Shown: one piece after another, positions 9,041 through 16,506 of the stretch
Layout: each line of letters begins with the position of its first letter
Numbering within the stretch: position 1 is the first letter of the stretch
NCBI RefSeq assembly: GCF_040049215.1
Contig: NZ_JBDZDN010000001.1
Location: 1,984,001 to 2,048,000, forward strand
DNA length: 64,000 bases
Direction of reading: 5' to 3'
Source: Mesorhizobium_K sp040049215
Lineage (GTDB): Bacteria > Pseudomonadota > Alphaproteobacteria > Rhizobiales > Rhizobiaceae
Program-made: the position numbers and the translations under genes
The notes under the pieces: generated by a model
The model's input: only the letters and a program-made list of their open reading frames with translations
Database searches by the model: none
Told to the model about the DNA's origin: nothing

Positions 9041-10435
9041 TCAGGCGATGCGCCTGAAACGGGCGGCAAAGAAGCCGTCGAGGCCGGAAATGCCGGGCGC
9101 TCCGAGAGGCATGTCGGCGGGCGTGGTCCTGAGCGTGCCTTGTCCGGTAAGGAATTCGTCCACCCCGGGGATTTCCCCGGGCCGGACCGGCTCATGCTCG
9201 ACATTGCCGGCCTCGGCCAGGAACGTCCGATAGAGGTCTTCCCCCTCGACCGGATCGAGCGAGCAGTTGGAGAAGACGACGCGGCCGCCGGGCTTCACCA
9301 GCGCCACCGCGGCCGTCAGCATCCTTGCCTGAAGTGCCGCGAGCTTGTCGATGTCGGCCGGCGACTTCGTCCACGGCACGTCGGGATGCCGGCGCACCGT
9401 TCCGGTCGAGGAGCAGGGCGCGTCGAGCAGCACGGCATCGAATAGCTCGTCCGGCGTGTAGGTCAGCAGGTCGGCCTGCACTAGGTTTGCCTGAAGCTTC
9501 AGCCGTTCCAGATTGCGCGCCAGCCGCGCCAGCCGGTTCTTCGACGCGTCGATCGCGGTGACGTCCGCGCCGGCCAGCACAAGCTGCGCCGTCTTGCCGC
9601 CGGGCGCGGCGCACAGGTCGACTACCCGCTTGCCGGCAATGTCGCCGAAGAGCCGCGCCGGCAGCGCCGCGGCGGCGTCCTGAACCCACCACTCGCCTTC
9701 GGCGAAATCAGGCAGGTCGGAGACATTGGCGGAGAGCTTCTCGACCCGCACGCCGCCCGTCGGCAGGACGATGCCGCCGAAGCGCTCGGCCCATGATTCC
9801 GCATCCGACTTCACGGAAAAATCGACCGGCGCCTCGACCCTGTGCATGGCCATGATCGCAGCTGCCTTGTCCTTGCCGTAGGCGGCCGTCAGCCGATCGG
9901 CGAACCAGGCCGGCGCGTCGAGCGTGGCTGCGAGCGTCGGCGCGAGTTCTTCTTCCTTGCCCCGCGCCAGCGAGCGCAGCACGCCGTTCACCAGCGCGGC
10001 AAAACGCGCCGTGCGCGGATCGGACTTGGCGTGGGTAACGGCGAGGTCGACGGCCGCGCTGTCGGGAATGTCGAGGAACAGGATCTGCGCCGCCGCGACA
10101 TGCAGCAGGTGCGACAGCGCGGTGGCGTTGGGCGGGAGCGGCCGTTCGAGCCGTCGCGCCAGCAGCTTGCCGATGGCGACGCGGAATCTAAGCGCCGTCG
10201 TGAGGATGGCGCGCACCAGGCTGCGGTCGCGCGGATCGAGCGCCAGATAATGCGGATGGCCGTTTTCGTTGTCGGTCAGCCCGTCGAGCGGCGTCCTGGC
10301 GTCGATCACGATCGCGAGCAGCTTGGCCGCCGCCTTGCGCGCGGCAAGGCCTGGTACGTTCCTGTCGGCGATAGCAGGCGTTTCGGTTGCTACCCTGGCT
10401 TTGGTTTGAGCGCCTTGCCTCGGCGGTCGGCTCAC
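9041..10435 (-). CDS. rsmB: RsmB-type 16S rRNA (cytosine-C5) methyltransferase, NusB + Nop2/Sun domains
   Basis: SAM-dependent RNA m5C methyltransferase. An N-terminal NusB-like RNA-binding domain (ARKAAAKLL to VNGVLRSLAR) precedes the Fmu/Sun catalytic domain, which has the SAM site VDLCAAPGGKTAQL, motif IV DAPCSSTGTVRRHPD and the catalytic cysteine in SNCSLDP. A GTG at 10534 would give a 33-residue longer protein made from htpX coding sequence. The GTG at 10435 is chosen instead because it overlaps the htpX stop exactly (GTGA), giving 464 residues and a normal N-terminus. Translation is probably coupled to htpX. Confidence 0.9.
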   Translation of the reverse strand: MSRPPRQGAQTKARVATETPAIADRNVPGLAARKAAAKLLAIVIDARTPLDGLTDNENGHPHYLALDPRDRSLVRAILTTALRFRVAIGKLLARRLERPLPPNATALSHLLHVAAAQILFLDIPDSAAVDLAVTHAKSDPRTARFAALVNGVLRSLARGKEEELAPTLAATLDAPAWFADRLTAAYGKDKAAAIMAMHRVEAPVDFSVKSDAESWAERFGGIVLPTGGVRVEKLSANVSDLPDFAEGEWWVQDAAAALPARLFGDIAGKRVVDLCAAPGGKTAQLVLAGADVTAIDASKNRLARLARNLERLKLQANLVQADLLTYTPDELFDAVLLDAPCSSTGTVRRHPDVPWTKSPADIDKLAALQARMLTAAVALVKPGGRVVFSNCSLDPVEGEDLYRTFLAEAGNVEHEPVRPGEIPGVDEFLTGQGTLRTTPADMPLGAPGISGLDGFFAARFRRIA

Positions 10436-11439
10436 GGCCGCCGGCCTTTCGGCCCGGTCGGGTTGCGTCCCCACGGATTGGGCTTTGGCCGTTCCGGCTC
10501 CACCGGCGTTTGCGCCTGCCGTCCGCGCGTCCACGGGCCGGCCTCATGAGCCGGTTCCTCAGGCTCGGCCTGCGGCGGATAGGCTGCGGGCTCGAAACCC
10601 TCCTGCGCCATAGCTTGCAGCGCGCGGATACGGTTCGCGGTAGCCGGGTGCGTCGAAAACAGATTGTCCATGCGCTCGCCCGAAAGCGGGTTGATGATGA
10701 ACATGTGCGCCGTCGCCGGGTTGCGCTCGGCGTCCGGGTTGTGGATGCGTTCGGCGCTCTTGGCGATCTTGCCCAGCGCGGAGGCAAGCCAGAGCGGCTG
10801 GCCGCAGATCTCGGCGCCGCGCCGGTCGGCGGAATATTCGCGTGTGCGGCTGATCGCCATCTGCACGATTGCAGCGGCCAGCGGCGCGACGATCATCGCC
10901 ACCAGAACGCCCACGATGCCGAGCGGATTGTTGTTGTCTCGGTTTCCGCCGAAGAAGAAGGCAAAATTGCCGAGCATCGAGATCGCGCCGGCCAGCGTCG
11001 CGGTGATCGTCATGGTCAGCGTATCGCGGTTCTGCACATGCGCCAGTTCGTGCGCCATGACGCCCGCGACCTCCTCATAGGACAGGCGCTCGAGCAGGCC
11101 CGTGGTCGCCGCCACCGCCGCGTTCTCGGGGTTGCGTCCGGTGGCGAAGGCGTTCGGCTGGGGATTCTGGATCAGATAGACCTTCGGCATCGGCAACCCG
11201 GCCCGTGCGGAAAGATCGCGCACGATGCCGTAATATTCGGGCGCATTGCGTTCGTCGACTTCCACGGCATGGTGCATCCTCAGCACCATCTTGTCGGCGT
11301 TCCAGTAGCTGAAGAAGTTCATGCCCGCGGCGATCAGGAACGCGATCATCATGCCGCCGCTGCCACCGATGAGGTAGCCGACCCCCATGAACAGGGCGGT
11401 CATGAAAGCCAGAAGCATGGCTGTGCGAAGGATGTTCAT
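10432..11439 (-). CDS. htpX: Membrane zinc metalloprotease HtpX
   Basis: Inner-membrane protease that degrades misfolded membrane proteins under envelope stress. 335 residues from the ATG at 11439, which has GGAGACC just upstream. The open frame runs on to 11652, but that extension is unlike the family. Two N-terminal membrane segments (LLAFMTALFMGVGYLIGG...) precede the zinc motif HELAH, with NAFATGRNP before it and further hydrophobic segments after it. The C-terminus is proline/arginine-rich and low in complexity. It is the first gene of the htpX-rsmB-heparinase-purH run. A sigma-32 promoter would be expected from family knowledge, but I could not identify one confidently in the 88-base divergent gap. 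Confidence 0.95.
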   Translation of the reverse strand: MNILRTAMLLAFMTALFMGVGYLIGGSGGMMIAFLIAAGMNFFSYWNADKMVLRMHHAVEVDERNAPEYYGIVRDLSARAGLPMPKVYLIQNPQPNAFATGRNPENAAVAATTGLLERLSYEEVAGVMAHELAHVQNRDTLTMTITATLAGAISMLGNFAFFFGGNRDNNNPLGIVGVLVAMIVAPLAAAIVQMAISRTREYSADRRGAEICGQPLWLASALGKIAKSAERIHNPDAERNPATAHMFIINPLSGERMDNLFSTHPATANRIRALQAMAQEGFEPAAYPPQAEPEEPAHEAGPWTRGRQAQTPVEPERPKPNPWGRNPTGPKGRRP

Positions 11440-11527
11440 GACGGTCTCCGTTGGAGGCTGTCGAAAGCATTCGATCCAGCCGTAACTTGCCACTATATGA
11501 TGGGAAAGCCATCGCTCTGTTTCAACA

Positions 11528-11767
11528 ATGCCGGCAGTCAAACCAATGCGCAAAAACGATCCGCAGGCAACCGTGACCCAGACCGAAACTCCCGTGCGCG
11601 TGCCGCTTTCGCCGGCAGCCGAGCGTGCGCTTGCCGAAGCGGAAGCGCGCACGCGCGCCTATCGCGAACAGGATGCGGCGCAGCCGAAGGAACACGGCGG
11701 GCGCGGCGGCAAGGAGCCCGTACGCTACGGCGACTGGGAAGTGAAGGGCCTGGCCTCCGACTTTTGA
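11528..11767 (+). CDS. DUF1674 protein, SDHAF4/Sdh8-like succinate dehydrogenase assembly factor
   Basis: A 79-residue protein whose C-terminus GGRGGKEPVRYGDWEVKG, ending in SDF, is the hallmark of DUF1674. The mitochondrial members (SDHAF4/Sdh8) bind the flavinylated SDH flavoprotein subunit and promote its assembly. The N-terminal half is charged, alanine-rich and probably disordered. A later ATG at 11546 is possible. It is divergent from htpX and no sdh gene is present in the window. The assembly role is inferred from the eukaryotic homologue. Confidence 0.8.
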   Translation: MPAVKPMRKNDPQATVTQTETPVRVPLSPAAERALAEAEARTRAYREQDAAQPKEHGGRGGKEPVRYGDWEVKGLASDF

Positions 11768-11868
11768 ACCGTGCAAGCCGGAATCTTCACGTTCGGCGGA
11801 ACCGGCGGCTGGCGGCTGCGTTTGGTTTTTCAAATTTTCCGAAAACGCCAATGCTGCGAGGTTCAGCC

Positions 11869-12738
11869 ATGCTTATTCGGCTCGGCTACGAAATTGCGAT
11901 CGAATGCCCACGGCGGACCCCTGTCATTTCCTTGCTCGAGATCCATGAGGACCGGCAGGCCGACATCAAGCGCCAGACGCGTGTTCTGACGTCTCCCGCG
12001 GTGCCGACTTCGGTCTATCGTGACCGGTACGGCAATGTCTGCCGCCGCTTCACCGCGCCGGAGGGAGAGTTCCGCATTCTCTACGACGCGGTCGTCGAGG
12101 ATTCCGGCGAGTTGGACGAGGTGAACACGCCCGCGCGCGAAACCCCGGTCGAAGACCTGCCCGACGAGGTGCTCGGCTATTTGCTCGGCAGCCGCTACTG
12201 CGAAACCGATCATATGAGCGCGCTCGCCTGGAACCTGTTCGGCCATATGCCGCCCGGCTGGGCGCGGGTGCAGGTGATCGTCGACTATGTGCACAACCGG
12301 CTTTCCTTCGGTTACGGCTACGCGCGCTCGACGCGCACAGCGGCGCAGGCGCATGAGGAACGGGTCGGCGTTTGCCGCGACTTCGCGCATCTCGCCATCA
12401 CGCTCTGCCGCTGCATGAACGTCCCGGCGCGCTATGTGAACGGATACCTCGGCGACATAGGCATTCCGCAGGATCCGGCCCCGATGGATTTTTCCGCCTG
12501 GATCGAGGTCTTCCTCGATGGCCGCTGGTACACGTTCGACCCGCGCCACAACGTGCAGCGGATAGGCCGCGTCGTCATCGCGCGCGGTCGCGACGCGACC
12601 GACGTGCCGCTGCTGCACAGCTTCGGACCGCACCGGCTCTCCTTGTTCAAGGTCTGGACCTACGAACAGGACAGTCACCCCGCCAGCCCGCCCCTTCATG
12701 GCGTCGACCGTACGGCCGACGCGCAGATGCTGGCCTGA
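11869..12738 (+). CDS. Transglutaminase-like cysteine peptidase family protein
   Basis: 289 residues. An N-terminal beta-rich region is followed by the transglutaminase core, with the nucleophile cysteine in GVCRDFAHLA. The strand DFSAWIEVFLDGRWYTFDPRHN occupies the place of the His/Asp part of the triad. The family usually reads HAW here, but this protein has SAW; His in DPRHN is nearby. An ATG at 11851 in the same frame is an alternative start. The frame is open far upstream, opposite htpX, but that stretch is antisense and non-coding. The function is unknown; such proteins are often peptidase-like or inactive. Confidence 0.8.
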   Translation: MLIRLGYEIAIECPRRTPVISLLEIHEDRQADIKRQTRVLTSPAVPTSVYRDRYGNVCRRFTAPEGEFRILYDAVVEDSGELDEVNTPARETPVEDLPDEVLGYLLGSRYCETDHMSALAWNLFGHMPPGWARVQVIVDYVHNRLSFGYGYARSTRTAAQAHEERVGVCRDFAHLAITLCRCMNVPARYVNGYLGDIGIPQDPAPMDFSAWIEVFLDGRWYTFDPRHNVQRIGRVVIARGRDATDVPLLHSFGPHRLSLFKVWTYEQDSHPASPPLHGVDRTADAQMLA

Positions 12739-12782
12739 AATGCCGCTTGCACGAATCCGTGCAGGAGAATAAATTCCTATGA

Positions 12783-13226
12783 ATGTATTCGCACCTGAAG
12801 CTTTGTATCGTCGGTCCGGTTGCGCTCGCGCTCGCTTGCTTTCCCGCATCCGCCGTAAAGCTCTTCCGCGGCCCGGTTGAGGCTGTCGTCGTCGAGGTGC
12901 TCGACGGCGACACGTTCCTCGCTGAAGCACTCGTCTGGCCCGGCCACACGGTGCGGGTCAACGTCCGCATCCGCGGCATCGATGCGCCGGAGATGAAGGC
13001 GCGCTGCGATGCCGAGCGCACAGCCGCGCTGCGGGCACGCGACGCCCTCGCCTCGATGTTTGGCGAAGGCTCGATCGCGATCTCAAACATTTCCGGCGCG
13101 AAATATTACGGCCGTGTGCTTGCCGACGTCACCACCGCGGATGGCCAGGCGGTGGCACAGCTATTGCTGGGTGAAAGACTGGTCCGTCCCTATGGCGGCG
13201 GCCGCCGCCAACCCTGGTGCGGTTGA
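12783..13226 (+). CDS. Secreted staphylococcal-nuclease-like (thermonuclease) protein
   Basis: 147 residues with an N-terminal signal peptide (LCIVGPVALALACFPASA). The SNase fold retains the known catalytic and calcium-binding positions: DGDTF, then RIRGIDAPE, then YYGRV. It is therefore likely an active extracytoplasmic, calcium-dependent nuclease. AGGAG lies about 16 bases before the chosen ATG, farther than ideal. A second ATG at 12779 is in another frame and does not continue the family. It follows the transglutaminase-like gene by 44 bases. Confidence 0.85.
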   Translation: MYSHLKLCIVGPVALALACFPASAVKLFRGPVEAVVVEVLDGDTFLAEALVWPGHTVRVNVRIRGIDAPEMKARCDAERTAALRARDALASMFGEGSIAISNISGAKYYGRVLADVTTADGQAVAQLLLGERLVRPYGGGRRQPWCG

Positions 13227-13339
13227 CCCGTGGCGGAACAGACGGGCCGTGCCAAATTGAAACGCTTTTGGCGTTCCGTGCCGGTCCGCGTCCGGCGTGG
13301 TGAACAAGTCGTTAGCATTTCGTCGAAAGAGCCGCTCCG

Positions 13340-13355
13340 TTAACCCAGCATTTAC
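13340..13355 (+). promoter_or_regulatory. Possible CtrA-like site upstream of the TadG/VWA gene
   Basis: TTAA-CCCAGCA-TTTAC has the CtrA layout TTAA-N7-TTAAC with one mismatch in the second half. It lies about 130 bases before the ATG of a Tad-pilus-like protein; Tad genes are common CtrA targets in alphaproteobacteria. The rest of the 257-base gap (13227-13483) shows no gene. Confidence 0.3.
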
Positions 13356-13483
13356 CATAACCGGCTGTCGCCATGAGGAATATCAATAGCTTAGGATTCC
13401 GGTTGGCCGACCGCGCCTGAAATCCCGGGCTTGGCCGGATTCCTGCTCTGTCCACTGCAGATGTGCGTGGATGGAGGCTAAAC

Positions 13484-14881
13484 ATGCGGCTTTATGCGGC
13501 GGTCGCTAGGCGGCTCGGGACTTTCGGAGGCAACAGGTCTGGCAGCTTTGCGATCATGACTGCGGCCATCATGGCCGTGCTTGCGCTGTCTGCCGGCTAC
13601 GCGGTCAACATTGCCCAGCTCTACAATGTCAGGTCGAACCTCAGGCAGGCGCTCGACGCAGCCGTGACCTCAACGGCGCGCGACATCACGACCGGCATCA
13701 TCGAGGTCGACGACGCCCGCGTCTGGGTTGAGCTTTTCCTCAAGGCCAACGGCGATCCCTCGATGATGGACGGCGACCGGATCGTGCTGGACCAGCTTAC
13801 GGTCGACAAGATCAGCGGTACGGTCGAGGCCTCGGCCCATGTCGATGTCGCCATCTATTTCCCGCTTTTCGGCGCCTCGAACGAGCGCAGGGTGCGCGGC
13901 GAATCAGCCGCGCTCTATTCGGACAAGAAGATCGAGGTCGCCATGATGCTCGACGTCACCGACTCCATGTCCGGTTCCAAGATCAGCGACCTGAAGGATG
14001 CGGCAAGCAACGCGGTCGATGCGCTGACCAAGGGGCAGAACAAGGCCAACCCGCGTGTCAGGATCGCGCTGGTTCCCTATTCGGACGGCGTGAATGTCGG
14101 GGCGCTGGCCAAGGACGTCGTCTTCGTCGAGAAGGCGGGAGCCTGGGACCTGCCGCCGCCCATCGACGCCAAGAAGGCGGAGATCAACGCCAATACCGGT
14201 ACTCAGACCGACAATTGCGCCACCGAGCGCAAGGACGAAAACCTGAAGGCCGATTTCAGCGACGACGCGCCGGATGCCAAGCGTACGCGCAACATCAATG
14301 GCAAGGACCGGGATTACTACGCCAAGGTCAATCGCGACGACCGGCTGAACAGCTGCGCCAAGGCCGTGCTCAAGCCACTGAGCCCGGACGCGGACGCCCT
14401 CAAGAAGCAGATCAAGGGCTTTTCGGTCGCCGGCTACACGGCCGGAGCGATCGGCGTCCAGTGGACCTACTACATGCTGTCGGAGAAGTGGCGGCCGGCC
14501 ATCCAGAAGGCCGGACTGGGCGACGGTCCGGCGGATGCCGACCCCAAGGAGGTCGCGAAGATCGCGATCCTGATGACCGACGGCGAGTTCAACACCGCCC
14601 ATGCCGATGTCAGCGGCGACAAGAACGCGGTGCGCAAGCAGAACGCCAAGTCGCGTTCCTACGCCGAATCGCTATGCGAGAACATGAAGGCCGACGGCAT
14701 CGAGATATTCAGCATCGGCTTCAAGCTGAACTCCAGCGAAGCCCGGAACGTGCTGAAGAACTGCGCCTCGCCCGACACCGGGTCGCTCAAGCGCTATTAC
14801 GAGACGTCGACCGGCGACGAACTCAACGACGCCTTCATGACGATCGCGCGCAACATCGAGGCGCTCGTCCTCACGCATTGA
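13484..14881 (+). CDS. TadG-like pilus-assembly / von Willebrand factor A domain protein
   Basis: 465 residues. The N-terminus is a TadE/TadG-type prepilin-like segment: a basic stretch, then SFAIMTAAIMAVLALSAGYA (one membrane segment), then a helical region ending in STARDI. From about residue 150 there is a VWA domain with the metal-site motif LDVTDSMSGS and, later, LMTDGEFNT. The ATG at 13484 is chosen over GTG at 13463 because GGAGG lies seven bases before it. Proteins of this layout are exported and membrane-anchored and act in Flp/Tad pilus or surface adhesion; no other tad gene is nearby. It is followed by a strong hairpin. Confidence 0.8.
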   Translation: MRLYAAVARRLGTFGGNRSGSFAIMTAAIMAVLALSAGYAVNIAQLYNVRSNLRQALDAAVTSTARDITTGIIEVDDARVWVELFLKANGDPSMMDGDRIVLDQLTVDKISGTVEASAHVDVAIYFPLFGASNERRVRGESAALYSDKKIEVAMMLDVTDSMSGSKISDLKDAASNAVDALTKGQNKANPRVRIALVPYSDGVNVGALAKDVVFVEKAGAWDLPPPIDAKKAEINANTGTQTDNCATERKDENLKADFSDDAPDAKRTRNINGKDRDYYAKVNRDDRLNSCAKAVLKPLSPDADALKKQIKGFSVAGYTAGAIGVQWTYYMLSEKWRPAIQKAGLGDGPADADPKEVAKIAILMTDGEFNTAHADVSGDKNAVRKQNAKSRSYAESLCENMKADGIEIFSIGFKLNSSEARNVLKNCASPDTGSLKRYYETSTGDELNDAFMTIARNIEALVLTH

Positions 14882-14890
14882 GGCTGAAAA

Positions 14891-14930
14891 AAAGCAAGGG
14901 CCGCCTCGCGAAGAGGCGGCCCCGTGCTTT
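14891..14930 (-). terminator. Rho-independent terminator, best formed on the minus strand
   Basis: A perfect 10-bp stem (GGGCCGCCTC / GAGGCGGCCC, loop 5) has an outer AAAGCA/TGCTTT pairing. Read on the minus strand it ends in TTGC followed by seven T, a textbook terminator 58 bases after the small gene at 14989-15057. On the plus strand it also closes the TadG-like gene, with a weaker T-run. Confidence 0.85.
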
Positions 14931-14988
14931 CGTCCGTTGCGCGGCTCTTGGCCGTAGCTGTCGCTACCGGCCGCGCATCATGCCGCGA

Positions 14989-15057
14989 TCAGGAAGGCTG
15001 CTTCCCGAAAGTGCAATCCGCCCGAGCCACGCTCTGGAAACCGAAACCACTCGACAT
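14989..15057 (-). CDS. Unannotated 22-residue small protein with extreme Shine-Dalgarno
   Basis: The ATG at 15057 opens a 22-codon frame ending in TGA; the peptide begins MSSGFGFQSVARAD and ends FGKQPS. Upstream on the minus strand is AAAGGAGGTGATCC, complementary over 14 bases to the expected 16S rRNA 3' end (GGATCACCTCCTTT), with seven bases from GGAGG to the ATG. A small hairpin (14950-14972) and a strong terminator follow the stop, so this looks like a complete short transcription unit. The peptide has no membrane segment and one cysteine. I do not recognise a family. The alternative is a regulatory RNA whose anti-16S stretch is the active part. Confidence 0.55.
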   Translation of the reverse strand: MSSGFGFQSVARADCTFGKQPS

Positions 15058-15058
15058 C

Positions 15059-15073
15059 GGATCACCTCCTTTC
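15059..15073 (-). promoter_or_regulatory. Maximal Shine-Dalgarno sequence of the 22-residue gene
   Basis: The plus strand reads GGATCACCTCCTTTC, identical to the usual alphaproteobacterial 16S 3' tail. On the minus strand it is therefore a near full-length ribosome-binding site directly before ATG 15057. Confidence 0.7.
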
Positions 15074-15236
15074 GTTCGTTGAACACCTCACAAGGATGGG
15101 ATCGTTCGGCGAAAATGACAAGAGGGCTGACGAAAATTTGCCGCCACACTCACAGGAGGAACCACAAAACCGTTGTGACAACGAGGGCGGGCGGTCATCA
15201 TGCCCGCTCAGTCACGGTACTGGCAGGTGAGTGGGG

Positions 15237-16505
15237 ATGGAGAGCGCAGACAGGGCGGCCCGGGTTATCCGGACGATAGTCGAGGAACTGAAACCGGGGT
15301 TCGCGGTTCGATTGTGGAACGGCGAGCGCATCGGGCCGGCTAACGGAGCCGTGCTTGCCATCAACGACAGGGGCATTCTCGGCCGCGCACTGCGGCGGCC
15401 CGTCTTCACGACCTTTGTCGAACTCTGGATTTCGAAGGCCATCGATGTCGAGAACGGCTCGCTTTTCGATATCGTCGAGCGGCGGCCACAAGGGAGGCTG
15501 AAGCAGAGGCTGCGCATGATTCCCAAGCTGAAGCTCCTGCGCGACCTTCCGGCCCTGATCTTCTCCAGCGGACGCGATTCAAGCATCGAAGGGCTGGCTG
15601 GACGCGATCCTTTCGTCAGCGGTTCCAACAAGGAAGCGATCACCCACCACTACGACATTTCGAACGCATTCTACCGGCTCTTCCTCGACGAGCGCATGGT
15701 CTACAGCTGCGGCTACTTCAAGGATTTCGCCAACAACATCGACCAGGCACAGTTCGACAAGCTCGACCACATTTGCCGGAAGCTGCGCCTGAAACCCGGC
15801 GAGACGCTGCTCGACATCGGCTGCGGCTGGGGGGCGATGCTCATCCATGCGGCTAAGCAGTATGGCGCCGTCGGCCACGGCGTTTCGCTCTCGGAAGCGC
15901 AAACTGAGCTCGCCCGGGAGCGCATCCGCGCGGAAGGGCTCGAGGACCGGATCACCATCGAGGTGAAGCCCTATTCAGAGCTTGCCGGTAAGTTCGACAA
16001 GATCTCGTCGATCGGCATGTTCGAGCATCTCGGCCTTGCCAACCACCAGGCCTATTTTCAGGCCGTGCACCGCCTGCTCAAGCCCGGCGGCATCTATCTG
16101 CACCATGCGATTACCCGGCGCATGAAGCGCGACCGGCGTGCCTGGCGGCGCAAGGCCCCTGCGTACAAGGCGCTGATCAAGTATATTTTCCCCGGCGGTG
16201 AGGTCGACCATATCGGCATGACCTTGGAAAACCTCGAAGCCAATGGTTTTGAGGTTCACGACGTGGAGGATTTGCGCGAGCACTACGCCCGCACCTGCCG
16301 ACTGTGGGCGGAACGGCTGCATGCCCGCTTCGACGAGGCGATTGCCGAGGTCGGCGAAGCCAAGGCGCGGCTGTGGCTGCTTTATCTGACCGGCTGCTCG
16401 CTCGGCTTCGACGGCGGCTCGGTGCTGATCTACCAGACCGTGGCGACAAGGCGGGCGCGCGGCCCAAGCGGGCTGCCGCCGACGCGGGCGGATCTCTATC
16501 AGTAG
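15237..16505 (+). CDS. cfa: Cyclopropane-fatty-acyl-phospholipid synthase family protein
   Basis: Transfers a methylene group from SAM to the double bond of membrane phospholipid acyl chains. 422 residues from the ATG at 15237; a GTG two codons earlier is possible. The N-terminal lipid-binding part is followed by HHYDISNAFYRLFLD, the SAM site LLDIGCGWGAMLIHAA, GVSLSEAQ, and SIGMFEHLG in the catalytic domain. FPGGEVDHIG and the C-terminal helical part match the mycolic acid cyclopropane synthase family. It is divergent from the small minus-strand gene and convergent with the MOSC gene two bases away. Confidence 0.92.
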   Translation: MESADRAARVIRTIVEELKPGFAVRLWNGERIGPANGAVLAINDRGILGRALRRPVFTTFVELWISKAIDVENGSLFDIVERRPQGRLKQRLRMIPKLKLLRDLPALIFSSGRDSSIEGLAGRDPFVSGSNKEAITHHYDISNAFYRLFLDERMVYSCGYFKDFANNIDQAQFDKLDHICRKLRLKPGETLLDIGCGWGAMLIHAAKQYGAVGHGVSLSEAQTELARERIRAEGLEDRITIEVKPYSELAGKFDKISSIGMFEHLGLANHQAYFQAVHRLLKPGGIYLHHAITRRMKRDRRAWRRKAPAYKALIKYIFPGGEVDHIGMTLENLEANGFEVHDVEDLREHYARTCRLWAERLHARFDEAIAEVGEAKARLWLLYLTGCSLGFDGGSVLIYQTVATRRARGPSGLPPTRADLYQ

Positions 16506-16506
16506 T

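Noticed and set aside
10387..11868. Long N-terminal extension of the transglutaminase-like gene
   Set aside because: It is antisense to htpX and overlaps the DUF1674 gene; no similarity to the family.
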